In this document: piece after piece, positions 26,420-34,919 of the stretch
How the letters are laid out: the number at the start of each line of letters is the position of its first letter
Position numbering within the stretch: position 1 is the first letter of the stretch
Source: Streptomyces sp. NBC_01142
GTDB taxonomy: Bacteria; Actinomycetota; Actinomycetes; Streptomycetales; Streptomycetaceae
Direction: 5' to 3'
NCBI RefSeq assembly: GCF_026341125.1
Contig: NZ_JAPEOR010000003.1
Location: 1,740,665 to 1,804,664 of the forward strand
Length of the DNA stretch: 64,000 nt
Made by a program: the position numbers and the translations under genes
Notes under the pieces: generated by a model
The model's input: only the letters and a program-made list of their open reading frames with translations
Told to the model about the DNA's origin: nothing
Databases searched by the model: none

Positions 26420-27010
26420 TCAGCTCTGCTCGTCAGCTGTGGGCAGCACCTTCGAGAAGGTGCTGATGGTGAGGCCGGAGTCGAAGGTTCGCGTGGCGGC
26501 CGGGGCGAAGTTTGTCGGGGTGAACGGGCCGTCGAACAGGGGGATGCCGGATCCGATGACGATGGGGTGCCGCTTGATGATCAACTCGTCTATCTCGTCA
26601 CGCAGGGCGGCCGCCAACTTGCCTCCGCCGCACAGCCAGATGTCCAGGCCGTCCTGCCCCTTGAGCTCGCGGACGAGCGCGACGGGGTCGCCCGCGACGG
26701 TCACCGCCGGATCGGGACTGATGAGCGTGCGGGAGACGACGTACTGCCTGAGGTGGGCGTACGGGCTGGTCCACCCCAGCTTCAGGCCCGGCTCGTAGGT
26801 CGCGCGGCCCATGATCACCGTGTCGAACCGCTGGGCGGCCCGGTCGGCGATGCCCAGCGGCTCCCGTGCGGGGGTGGGCATGGTCTCGGGGAAGTTCGCC
26901 AGGATCGCGGCGGCTTCCTCCCCTTCGAAGGGGAGGAAGTCGTACTGGTCGTCGGGGCCGGCGATGTAGCCGTCGAGGGTGGCGGCGATGTAGTAGGTCA
27001 GCTTGCGCAT
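26420..27010 (-). CDS. Dihydrofolate reductase family protein (RibD C-terminal-like)
   Basis: 196 aa starting at ATG 27010 (MRKLTYYIAATLDGYIAGPD), GAAAG upstream. Visible NADPH-fold landmarks: FDTVIMGRATYE, YVVSRTL, ELKGQDGLDIWLCGGGKLAA and GIPLFDGPF. These proteins are DHFR-like reductases of broad or unknown substrate, not folate enzymes proper. It lies 37 bp downstream of the double-GNAT gene in the same direction and is probably co-transcribed. Confidence 0.88.
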   Translation of the reverse strand: MRKLTYYIAATLDGYIAGPDDQYDFLPFEGEEAAAILANFPETMPTPAREPLGIADRAAQRFDTVIMGRATYEPGLKLGWTSPYAHLRQYVVSRTLISPDPAVTVAGDPVALVRELKGQDGLDIWLCGGGKLAAALRDEIDELIIKRHPIVIGSGIPLFDGPFTPTNFAPAATRTFDSGLTISTFSKVLPTADEQS

Positions 27011-27047
27011 GGACTGCTCGCTTTCTTCAAGAAGGTGTGGTTGGGGA

Positions 27048-28049
27048 TCAGGTCGCGGGCACGTCGAGCTGGAACTCGCGCGTGCGCCGGTAGGAGCGGA
27101 AACCAAGGGCGTGGTTGACCGCGAGCATGTGGACGTTGTCGTCGGCGTTGTCGGTCTCGACCTCGACGACACCGGGGTGCTCGGCGCGCAGCCTCTGCAC
27201 CATGGCGGCCTTGACCCACAACCCCAGTCCGTTCCCGCGGTGCGCGGGCACGACCGCCGTGTCGTACTGCTGGACTCGCGGCGACGCTCCCTGGGGAAGC
27301 AGGATCTCCGTGAATCCGGCTATGGTGCCGTCGTCGTGGACGGCGGCGATGGTCAGCAGCATGTCGCCGCGGTCGGCGATCACCTGAGCCATGGCGCGGA
27401 CACGGTCGGCGTCCCAGTCCACGCTGCCGTAGTCCAGGTCTCCGACGGGCATGTCGTTCATCGCGTTCTTGGCGGTGGCGAAGGCGTCAGCAAGGTCGTC
27501 GGGAACCGTGCCGGTCCACTCGGTCAGCCGGTAGCCGGGGTGCCCGGCCTCGGCGCTTCGGAGAATGGCTGCCTCGTCCAACTGGTCCAGACGCAGGACC
27601 AGATGATCCAGGGTCAGCGCCAGGCGGAAGCTCCACCTCTCGCAGAAGGCTTCGCCCGGGCTGTCGGCCGGGGCTTCGACGATCAGGCTGCGCCGGTTCT
27701 CGGTGCGGCAGGCGGCCACGACCGCCGACAGCAGGCGTGAGCCGGTGCCCTGGCGCCGGTGCGCGGGGTCGATGTGGAGTTCCAGTTCGGCCAGGTGGTC
27801 CCGCCCGGAGGAGGTGAACAGCCGCAGGCCCGCGACTCCCACCGCGGCACCGTCCGACGTGGTGGCCAGCCAGGTCAGCCGGTGGCTGTCCAGGGTGGGC
27901 TTGGTGAGCTGGGCGTGGATCTGCTCGGGGCCGGGAGCTGGTACTCCGGGCAGGTCGTGGGCCATCGAGGCGGCAACGACCTGATGCCAGGCCGCGGCGT
28001 CGGCGGCCGGGACGGCATGGAGCGCAGTGAGATGGACGTGCTCGGACAA
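27048..28049 (-). CDS. Double GNAT N-acetyltransferase
   Basis: The TTG start 28049 has GGGAG 8 nt upstream; a GTG at 28106 has none. Two GNAT domains in tandem: the first has the acetyl-CoA loop RRQGTGSRLLSAVVAACRTE, the second (about residues 170-330) has VPAHRGNGLGLWVKAAMVQR followed by VNHALGFRSYRRT. The paired layout resembles mycothiol synthase and aminoglycoside-type double GNATs. The substrate is unknown; acetylation of a small amine is likely. Cargo gene between the reductase and hemerythrin genes. Confidence 0.85.
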   Translation of the reverse strand: MSEHVHLTALHAVPAADAAAWHQVVAASMAHDLPGVPAPGPEQIHAQLTKPTLDSHRLTWLATTSDGAAVGVAGLRLFTSSGRDHLAELELHIDPAHRRQGTGSRLLSAVVAACRTENRRSLIVEAPADSPGEAFCERWSFRLALTLDHLVLRLDQLDEAAILRSAEAGHPGYRLTEWTGTVPDDLADAFATAKNAMNDMPVGDLDYGSVDWDADRVRAMAQVIADRGDMLLTIAAVHDDGTIAGFTEILLPQGASPRVQQYDTAVVPAHRGNGLGLWVKAAMVQRLRAEHPGVVEVETDNADDNVHMLAVNHALGFRSYRRTREFQLDVPAT

Positions 28050-28125
28050 GGTGATGACTCCCGCGATTGAGGGTGACGTACTTCTGGACGATGCCTGGGC
28101 TGTCACGGCGGCTGGTGACAGCGCG

Positions 28126-28767
28126 TCAGTCCGCGGTGCCGGGACTCCAGCGGTCCAGGACGGTGTAAGCCGGGAGCCACTGGGATGTGCAGGTGGCGCG
28201 CGCGGGTGAGGGGAGTGCAGCGAGCAGCCTCTCCACCGTCAGCTCGTCGGCGCCGTCCAGCAGCCACGGCAGCAGCGCCGGCGCGTCCGGGGCGAGCCGC
28301 TGCGCATGGACCTGGCCGAAGTGCCCCCACTGCTCGGCCGTCAATGCCCGCTGGATCAGCGGCAGCGCCGCGTCCTCCTCGTGTTTGAGGTGACCGGCCA
28401 GGCCGGTGGCCAGCGCGTCGGTCAGCTCGCACAACCGCAGGGGGTCGGTCTCCGGGTCGGCCAGCCTCGCGTCGATGGCCTCGATCACCGGGTCGATGGC
28501 GGCGTGCTCAGCCTCCAGTGCCTCCAGCACAGCCAGGTCCTGCGGGCGGCCGGCCAGACTGTGGCGCAGCGCCGGCCACAACGCGTCGTCCTCAGCCGTG
28601 TGGTGGGCGTGCAGAGACTTCTGGAACAGCTGCCATCCGGCAGCGGTGGCCAGAACATACCGGGGGTCACGGTCCACGGCGGTCGTGATCCGCTCCAGAT
28701 GGGCCAGTTCCCGGCGCAGGGCATCGTGCATCGCGTACATCACGGTCAAGTCAATGGCGTCGCTCAT
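28126..28767 (-). CDS. Hemerythrin-domain protein
   Basis: 213 aa from ATG 28767 (GGAG upstream). A four-helix hemerythrin fold with iron-ligand pattern: MHDALRRELAHLE, LHAHHTAEDDALWPAL, LEAEHAAID, GLAGHLKHEEDAALPLIQR. It probably binds O2 or NO at a di-iron site, or senses redox. It begins 2 nt after the stop of the AhpD-like gene (28770-28772), so the two are one operon under the divergent LysR at 29327. Confidence 0.9.
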   Translation of the reverse strand: MSDAIDLTVMYAMHDALRRELAHLERITTAVDRDPRYVLATAAGWQLFQKSLHAHHTAEDDALWPALRHSLAGRPQDLAVLEALEAEHAAIDPVIEAIDARLADPETDPLRLCELTDALATGLAGHLKHEEDAALPLIQRALTAEQWGHFGQVHAQRLAPDAPALLPWLLDGADELTVERLLAALPSPARATCTSQWLPAYTVLDRWSPGTAD

Positions 28768-28769
28768 GG

Positions 28770-29231
28770 TCAGCTCCAGGACATGCCGACCGGCTGACGG
28801 ACCACAGCGTTGAGACAGTTGAACATGCTGGTCACGCGGGTCAACAGGATCAGAACGGATAGCTGCTGCAAATCGAAATGTGCGGACAGTTGCTCCCACA
28901 GTTCGTCCGGCACCGCGTCCGCAGAGCGGCCGGACAGCCGCGTGGCCTTCTCGGCCAGCTCCAGCGCGGCGCGCTCGGCATCGGTGAAGAACGGGGTTTG
29001 CCGCCAGGTGGCCACCGCCGCCACCCGCTCGTCGCTCTCGCCTGCCTTGCGCAGGTTCTGCACGTGGGCATACACGCAGGCACTGCAGCCGTTGATCTGG
29101 CTGGCGCGTAGCGCCACGATCTCCCTCAGCTCAGGGGGGATGCCGCCCGGGTTGACCGTGTTGCAGATGCTGCCGATACCTGTCCTCGCGTCCGGCGACA
29201 CGAATGCGGGGTTCTCCATGCGTGGTTGCAT
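28770..29231 (-). CDS. AhpD-like / carboxymuconolactone decarboxylase family protein
   Basis: 153 aa from ATG 29231 (AAGG-TTGAGG upstream). The redox motif is CSACVYAH, the CxxCxxxH signature of AhpD-like alkylhydroperoxidases, in the usual context ELREIVALRASQINGCSACV. It probably acts in peroxide detoxification or as a decarboxylase-like enzyme. First gene of a two-gene operon with the hemerythrin, divergent from the LysR regulator, which may sense oxidants. Confidence 0.9.
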   Translation of the reverse strand: MQPRMENPAFVSPDARTGIGSICNTVNPGGIPPELREIVALRASQINGCSACVYAHVQNLRKAGESDERVAAVATWRQTPFFTDAERAALELAEKATRLSGRSADAVPDELWEQLSAHFDLQQLSVLILLTRVTSMFNCLNAVVRQPVGMSWS

Positions 29232-29287
29232 GCCCTCAACCTTCTTGCAGGTCACAGGCGTGATCAATGTAGACTTCCGCGCGGTTC

Positions 29288-29305
29288 GATAACCGCTGGG
29301 TTATC
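29288..29305. promoter_or_regulatory. Palindrome GATAACC-n4-GGTTATC between AhpD-like operon and lysR
   Basis: Perfect 7-bp arms (29288-29294 and 29299-29305), 22 bp before the LysR start codon and 57 bp before the AhpD-like start. It fits a LysR recognition site, which commonly is T-n11-A with an inverted repeat. Confidence 0.6.
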
Positions 29306-29326
29306 GCCGGAGGGACTGGGGAGCCG

Positions 29327-30214
29327 GTGGAGCTGCGGGACATCGAGATATTCCTGGCGCTGGCCGAGGAACTGCATTTCGGCCGGACCGCGGAGCGGCT
29401 GCACGTCTCCCAGGCACGCATCAGCCAGGCCATCAAGAAGCAGGAACGGCGCATCGGTGCCGAACTATTCACCCGCACCAGCCGCACTGTGCGCCTGACC
29501 GAGATCGGCCGACAGTTCCGTGACGATCTGCAACCCGTCTACGCGGGCCTACATGAATCCCTGGAGCGCGCCCGGCTGGCCGCCCGCGGCATCACCGCCC
29601 GGCTCCGCGTGAGCATGCTGCCCTTTAACGTTCTTGATCTTCATCCCTGTTGGAAGGCGTTCCGCTCACGGTGCCCGCAATGGGAACTCCAGATCCGCCC
29701 GGCCCCCTTCAGAGATCCGTTCGGCCAGCTCCGTAGCGGTGACGTGGACGTCGTCGTCGCCTGGCTGCCGGTGGAAGAGCCGGACCTCACCGTCGGGCCG
29801 ACCCTTTGCACCGACTCCCGGGTCCTTGCCGTGGCCACCGAACACCGGCTCGCGGGACGGGCTGCCGTGCCACTGGAGCTGTTCGCCGACTTCCCGCACG
29901 CCACCGCCCCGGACATGCCGGACTACTGGGAGGACAGCTACTTGCCCTTCCACACCCCACGAGGCCGGACGATCGAGCGCATCAAGCCCGTGGCCAACGC
30001 CGATGAGCTGATCAACCTGGTCGGCATGGGCGAGATCATCCACAGCTTCCCCAGCCACGTCACCAAGTACTGGAGCATGCCGAACGTCCGATGGCTTCCC
30101 ATCCCCGACATGTCGACCATGGCCTTCGCCCTGGTCTGGCGGACCGAAGCCGAGAACGATCTCGTCCGCGCTCTGGCCGACACGGTGCACGATCTCGGCA
30201 CGTTCCGATTCTGA
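29327..30214 (+). CDS. LysR-family transcriptional regulator
   Basis: 295 aa from GTG 29327 with CGGAGGGA upstream. The winged helix-turn-helix covers residues 1-60 (HVSQARISQAIKKQERRIG) and a LysR effector domain follows (RLRVSMLPFNVLDLHPCWKA; YWEDSYLPFHTPRGRTIERI). It is a paralogue of the regulator at 12675. Probable control of the divergent AhpD-like/hemerythrin operon through the palindrome at 29288. Confidence 0.92.
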   Translation: MELRDIEIFLALAEELHFGRTAERLHVSQARISQAIKKQERRIGAELFTRTSRTVRLTEIGRQFRDDLQPVYAGLHESLERARLAARGITARLRVSMLPFNVLDLHPCWKAFRSRCPQWELQIRPAPFRDPFGQLRSGDVDVVVAWLPVEEPDLTVGPTLCTDSRVLAVATEHRLAGRAAVPLELFADFPHATAPDMPDYWEDSYLPFHTPRGRTIERIKPVANADELINLVGMGEIIHSFPSHVTKYWSMPNVRWLPIPDMSTMAFALVWRTEAENDLVRALADTVHDLGTFRF

Positions 30215-30439
30215 CGCCACCTGCGCCGGCCCGGCCACGGGGCTGCCAAAGACCCGCAACCCTCCGTCGTCCACCAGCAGACCGCCACAGTGCAGTACCA
30301 CCGCACCCAGGTACGACCTGGCCGTGACCTGCAACTGGAGAAGCGACGCCACGCCGCCTGCCTCAACCGCCAAGAAGCCGACGGCGTTGGATGGCGGCAT
30401 GGTGAGGCCAAAACGGGAGAAGAAGAAGCGGCGGAGTCA

Positions 30440-31354
30440 TCACAGGTCGGCCCACGGGCGAGGCTTGCCGCCGGCCAGAGGCACCCACACGGCCTGGGCG
30501 GGACCGTGTTGCTCGATGTCTTCCAGTACGGCGGCTCCGAGCCGGACTTCACGGGCGAGGGCCGCTACGAGCGGGTGCTGGGCAACCATCGCCTGCAGAT
30601 CGCTCATCCGATCGTCCAGCCTGGATCGGGAGGCACCGGTGAGCACGAAGAGCACGCGGGGGAAGACCGGATACCAGCGGAGCCAGGCAGGACCTGCGGC
30701 GGCCGGCCTACGGCGGCCGACGGGCTGGGCCTCGTACTGGAACAGACGGGCGTACTCGATCAACTTCACAGCCAGCCGCTCGCTGCTCATGGTGCTGCGA
30801 TCGACTTCCACGAACGCGCGCAGCTTTCGCCGGTGTTCACTCTCGACGACGGTGTAGTACATGACAGCGTCGGCCACAATCCGCTCGCCCTCCCCGATGG
30901 AGTGAGACACCTCAGGCGTCCAGTCCCAGGGGCCATGCTCGTGCCCGAGCCGACGGGCGTCTGCGGCAAAGGCCAGATGCGCGCGCACGACGGCGAGCGT
31001 GTGCGGGGTCTTCAACGACGCTGCCGTAGTCGAGGTGATGGGGTAGGGCGGCCGCCCCCGCAGGACAGGCAGATCCCGGGTCAGACGCGAACCTTCCTGC
31101 GTGAGATACCAGGCGTTGGTACGTGAGCGGTTCGCATCCGGCAGCACCGTGCAGTTGGCGAAGCCGTCGGAGCGCAGCTTGTTCAGAACGCGGGACAGCA
31201 GCTGCCGCGTGCCGTCCGGCCGCAGCATCCGGCGCAGCTGGCTGGTGGTGGCGATGCGGTGCTGGGCGAGCGCGGCCAGCACCTGGTGACGCAGGGGTTC
31301 AGCGGGGCTGGGGGCCAAGCTGGTGGCCGGAGTGCTCAGTGCGAGGCTGGTCAT
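30440..31354 (-). CDS. Replication-relaxation family protein (mobile element type)
   Basis: 304 aa from ATG 31354 (GAAAGGAAC upstream). The N-terminal winged helix (LAALAQHRIATTSQLRRML, SRVLNKLRSDGFANC) and a middle domain with HTLAVVRAHLAFAADARRL and RAFVEVDRSTMSSERLAVKL match the replication-relaxation family of actinobacterial plasmids and ICEs. Proteins of this family sit next to replication or transfer genes. The upstream gene-free region carries the CGACCAC motif and the iteron array, suggesting an origin or control region. Confidence 0.82.
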   Translation of the reverse strand: MTSLALSTPATSLAPSPAEPLRHQVLAALAQHRIATTSQLRRMLRPDGTRQLLSRVLNKLRSDGFANCTVLPDANRSRTNAWYLTQEGSRLTRDLPVLRGRPPYPITSTTAASLKTPHTLAVVRAHLAFAADARRLGHEHGPWDWTPEVSHSIGEGERIVADAVMYYTVVESEHRRKLRAFVEVDRSTMSSERLAVKLIEYARLFQYEAQPVGRRRPAAAGPAWLRWYPVFPRVLFVLTGASRSRLDDRMSDLQAMVAQHPLVAALAREVRLGAAVLEDIEQHGPAQAVWVPLAGGKPRPWADL

Positions 31355-31550
31355 GCAAGTTCCTTTCGACGCACGCCTGCGGCCTGGGCGCTGAGCACTG
31401 GGCGGCTCCAGTCGAGGCGACGTTGGGCACGCCGCAGCCGACGCACGTCCAAGCGCTGCTCATGTGGGAAGTTCCTTCCGCGAGCCGTGGAGGTTTCCGT
31501 CAGAACCTTCGGTTGGTGATGAGAAAACCCGTTGGCCCCAACCAGACCCC

Positions 31551-31633
31551 CGACCACGAAGCCCCGACCATGGTCACGAACTCGAAACAGCCTCGCGGTC
31601 TGGACCGTGGTCGGCATCCATGCCCCCGACCAC
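31551..31633. promoter_or_regulatory. CGACCAC repeat block upstream of the replication-relaxation gene
   Basis: CGACCAC at 31551 and 31627, a CGACCAT variant at 31565 and an inverted GTGGTCG at 31607. The segment CCGACCACGA..CCCCGACCAYGGTCACGA is nearly the same as at about 21834-21862, before the TcpC-like gene. The shared block suggests one DNA-binding regulator of the element. Confidence 0.55.
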
Positions 31634-32031
31634 GAGGTTGCGCCGGCGCGCACGGACACCTTGCTGTGGAGCCGTGACCAGCCTCGGTAAGGCCGCTGAC
31701 GCACTGCGCGGAGGGCGGCACCACGGAGAAGTTCGGCGATGGCCGGTCCGCAGCAGCCGCGGCTGCTGCGGGGCGCGGTGGCGAGCCACGCCATGCGCGG
31801 AGCGCGCGCCTCACCCGTTCAGGGAGCGCGGAGCGCGCCCAGAAGTCCCCTCCCGTGCTACAGAGTTCGCGTCGGAGTTGTGCACGATGCTCGCGCCCAC
31901 CCGCTGGACAAGCGGGGGCAGGAAGTTCGCGACCGTGCGGGCCTGAATCGCCAGACCCGTCATGGGGGCGTCCTTAGCACCGTGCACTCGGCGGACGATT
32001 CCGTCAGGATGTTAGCTGCGGACGGAAGGTC

Positions 32032-32099
32032 TGTTGCGCCCCATGTTGCGGTGGATGTTGCGCTTTGATGTTGCGTCAGGTGTTGCGCTGGACGTTGCG
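32032..32099. repeat. Six-copy TGTTGCG iteron array
   Basis: TGTTGCG (the last copy CGTTGCG) starts at 32032, 32044, 32056, 32069, 32081 and 32093, a spacing of 12, 12, 13, 12 and 12 bp, all on the same strand. The even 12-bp spacing, near one helical turn, is a mark of initiator- or repressor-binding iterons. It lies about 680 bp upstream of the replication-relaxation gene start. No gene covers it. Confidence 0.8.
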
Positions 32100-32929
32100 C
32101 GCCGTGGCGGTCGGCCTCCGCGCCACCCCAGGTCAACGGCCTGCGGGCGCGTGGTCGGCCTGCTGACATCCCCTCTGCTGCCACTGTCCCGCACCGGTAG
32201 AAGGATGAGTAAGGGATGGGGGGCGGGTGTGGTCGGGCGGCGGCCTCGGGGATCGGGCGCGGCCTGTGGGTCGCCTGCGCGTCGGCTCCGCCGTCGCGCT
32301 GGGTGTGTGGGGTGGTGGTGGGCCTGTTCGGCCCGTGTGGTGGTGGGGTGGAGCTGCTCGCGCGCCCCCTTCTCCCTCTCCTTCTCCCTCTCTGTCGCTC
32401 CCTCCTGTGGGGGTCGGTCTATGCCGGAGGCAGGCACACTCCCCCCGGGACTCGTCCGGATCTCCCGTACTCCGCAGAGGAGTTGGGCCCCGGAGGGGCT
32501 CTTTGGCTGAATGTGTCTATCGGCCCTGATGTCGGAAGCATCAGCTGTAGGGGAATGCCATAGCGACCGCCCTGCTCCGGAACCTCCCTTCAGAGATTCC
32601 GCGCCCGCGTGTGCGCTCCCACCGGGTGCGGGACCGGGCTGGCCTCGGGGGTGTCACTCTGCCGGAGCGGATCGGCTGGTTCGGGCCCGGCGGCGCCGCG
32701 CGGTGCGGTCGGCCATTACCCCTCCGGCCACCAGTAACAGCTGGGAAGTTGTTGAGCGACGAGTTCGGCCTGGCGAGGACTCGGCGGGGGGCGAGGACAC
32801 GGCCACGATCTCGTTGCAGGCCGAGATTCACGTACAGGTCGCAGGCGGGAGCTCCGCTGCTCCTGGCATCGGGTGCGTGTGCCTGTGCAGGTTGCCGTGT
32901 GGTTCAACGGCGCTTGGGACGTTTTCCGT

Positions 32930-33260
32930 TGGCCGTTGTCTTGGTGGGGTTCCGGTTCGGTGGGGTGCCGGTGTTCCGTACTTGTGGTGCTGGCCGTGTC
33001 CTGTCTGGTGCAGGGCGTTGCATGTCTGGGTGAGGGTGGCGAGGATCGGTGGTGGGTGGGTGGGTGTGTGGGTGGTTCGTTGGCCGGCCTTGCTCAGAAT
33101 GGGTGGTTGGTTGTTTGGGGTCGGCTGGGGGCGGGGGCGGGGGCTGGGTGGGGTGGTGGCTTTCTGGGGGGCGGCGGGTGGTGATCGGCCGGCAGAGGGA
33201 TTGTATTGGGTGGTCTGTGTGTTGCTGTGGTTTCGGGTGTGGTGGCGGGGTTGGTGTGTG
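32930..33260 (+). other. Strongly G/T-skewed, G-quadruplex-prone stretch
   Basis: The plus strand is almost entirely G and T here, with runs that meet the four-G-tract pattern, for example GGGTGGGTGGGTGTGTGGG (33053-33071) and GGGGGCGGGGGCGGGGG (about 33125). No gene fits. The whole gap 31355-33273 otherwise holds only the motifs listed above, some TGTCCCGC-type inverted sequence and no gene I can support. Confidence 0.5.
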
Positions 33261-33273
33261 GGTGGTGTGCGGT

Positions 33274-33702
33274 TCATGTTGCGTGCCAGCCGCTCCAGCG
33301 CAGGACCGAGACTTCGATTACGGGTCCGGTGGGGGGCTGGTCGGCGTACTGCTGGTATTTCGCTGTGAGGAGGTTGATGCAGTGGGCGGCGTGGGGGGAT
33401 TGGTCCGGTGGGGGGAGTACTCGGGCTTCGCCGTCGGCTCTGGCCCACCACAGGCGGTTCCAGTCTTCTTCGTAGTGGTCGGTGAGCAGACAGACCGACG
33501 GGTTGGCGGCGATGTTGGCCAGGCGTTTCAGCCGTGTTGTCCGTTTCGGTTTGTGGTCCACGGCCAGTGTTACTGTGTCGCTGTCCAGGGCGAACACCAC
33601 CGGTACCAGGTGGGGGTGGGCGGTTGCGTCGGCTGTCGCGAGATGGGCGATGCGCGCTGCGGCGAACAGCTCTTGTGCCTCAGTGCTCGTCAGAGCGGGC
33701 AT
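33274..33702 (-). CDS. PPOX-class F420-dependent oxidoreductase (TIGR03668-like)
   Basis: 142 aa from ATG 33702 (AAAGGGG upstream). Split-barrel FMN/F420-binding fold: FAAARIAHLATADATAHPHL, VPVVFALDSDTVTLAVD, KRLANIAANPSVCLLTDHYE and DWNRLWWARADGEARV, the pattern of PPOX proteins that use F420. It probably reduces or oxidises a small substrate. It is followed in the same direction by an LLM-type F420 enzyme gene located upstream of it (33831-34655), so the pair may share cofactor metabolism. Confidence 0.85.
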   Translation of the reverse strand: MPALTSTEAQELFAAARIAHLATADATAHPHLVPVVFALDSDTVTLAVDHKPKRTTRLKRLANIAANPSVCLLTDHYEEDWNRLWWARADGEARVLPPPDQSPHAAHCINLLTAKYQQYADQPPTGPVIEVSVLRWSGWHAT

Positions 33703-33718
33703 CGCACCCCTTTCCGGC

Positions 33719-33780
33719 GGTTGTGGCGGTCACGGCGGTCACGGCGGTTGTGGCGGTTGTGGCGGTTCCTGCGGTTGTGG
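33719..33780. repeat. 9-bp tandem repeat, about seven copies
   Basis: Units such as GGTTGTGGC and GGTCACGGC repeat head to tail in the short gap between the PPOX and LLM-type genes. They are non-coding as far as I can tell and probably variable in copy number. Confidence 0.65.
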
Positions 33781-33830
33781 GTTGTCGGGTTGGTCCCGCA
33801 TTCTTCCGGGGTGTCGCGGTGTGTGGTGTC

Positions 33831-34655
33831 TCAGCGGTACCGGGCAGCGACTGCGGCCAGCCGGTCCAGGTACTCCAGCGTCTGTTGTTCGGGCATTGTC
33901 GGCAGGTAGAACAGCAGCCGCTCGACCCCCAGTCTGCTGTATCCCTCGATCTGTTCGGGATCGTCGGGAGCCGCGTACACCGTGACCGGTACCTCCCGGC
34001 CGGCGAGGGCGCGCAGCCGCTCGATCAGCGGGCCGAGCTCCTGCGGCGGCAGGCTGTTGGCCAGCCAGGCGTCTGCGAGCTGCGCCACCCGCCCGAACGC
34101 GCCCTCGCCGCCGCCGACGTAGATCGGCGGATGGGGGCGCTGTACGGGTTTGGGCCAGGCGTAGACCGGGTCGAAGTTCACGAACTCGCCGTGGAACTCG
34201 GCCTTCTCCGCGGTCCACAGCTCTCGCATGGCGCGCAGCCGCTCGTCGGTGAGCCGGCCGCGGGTGGAGGGGTCGGTGCCGTGGTTCCTCATCTCCTCAC
34301 GGTTCCAGCCGGCACCGACGCCGAAGATCACGCGGCCGCCGGAGATCAGGTCGAGCGAGGCGACCTCCTTCGCCGTGATGATCGGGTCGCGCTGCGGGAT
34401 CAGTGCGATGCCGGTGCCCAGCAGCAGCCGCTCGGTCACCACACCGATCGCGGTCAGGGCGATGAAGGGGTCGAGGGTGCGGTAGTACATTTCCGGCAGC
34501 TCGCCGCCGCCCGGGTAGGGCGTCTGGCGGTCCGCCGGGATATGGCTGTGCTCGGCGATGAACAATGAGTCGAACGCACGTTCCTCGAGGGCGGTTCCGA
34601 GCGGGGCGGGGCTGATGCCCTGGTCGGTGATGAAGGTCGAGACTCCGAATTTCAC
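33831..34655 (-). CDS. LLM-class F420-dependent oxidoreductase (TIGR03619-like)
   Basis: 274 aa from GTG 34655, encoding MKFGVSTFITDQGISPAPLG. Luciferase-like TIM-barrel signatures: FDSLFIAEHSHIP, TERLLLGTGIALIPQRDPII, KEVASLDLISGGRVIFGVGA and GWNREEMRNHG. Such enzymes use reduced F420 for oxidations or reductions of diverse substrates. A PPOX-class enzyme gene follows 128 bp downstream. The 1.0-kb region upstream (34656-35651) carries no gene I can support. Confidence 0.92.
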   Translation of the reverse strand: MKFGVSTFITDQGISPAPLGTALEERAFDSLFIAEHSHIPADRQTPYPGGGELPEMYYRTLDPFIALTAIGVVTERLLLGTGIALIPQRDPIITAKEVASLDLISGGRVIFGVGAGWNREEMRNHGTDPSTRGRLTDERLRAMRELWTAEKAEFHGEFVNFDPVYAWPKPVQRPHPPIYVGGGEGAFGRVAQLADAWLANSLPPQELGPLIERLRALAGREVPVTVYAAPDDPEQIEGYSRLGVERLLFYLPTMPEQQTLEYLDRLAAVAARYR

Positions 34656-34874
34656 GACGGCTCCGTCGAGGTCGGGTACGGGAAAGGGGCGGGTGGCACA
34701 GATCTGCTGACTACCCGCCCCGGGCGGTCCCGCTCCCATGACCACCCGGGAGAACCATCGCGGAGTACGGGGCGGGGTCCGCGGTCGCACGTACGCGCGG
34801 GGGTGCCGGCACCCCACCCGCGGTGTGGTGTCTTCGCCGGCGGGCAGTCCCGCCGTGCCGCGTCCGCGAGGCCC

Positions 34875-34919
34875 GCGGACACCGGCCGAGCGGACACCGG
34901 CCGAGCGGACACCGGCCGG
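34875..34919. repeat. 15-bp tandem repeat, three copies
   Basis: GCGGACACCGGCCGA is repeated three times head to tail (the last unit ends in G), in the gene-free region upstream of the LLM-type gene. Apart from it the region 34656-35651 shows only unremarkable GC-rich sequence. Confidence 0.75.

Noticed and set aside
32828-33451. 207-codon Pro/His/Thr-rich frame on the minus strand
   Set aside because: Product of the C/A-rich complement of the G/T-skewed region; no start context and no domain.
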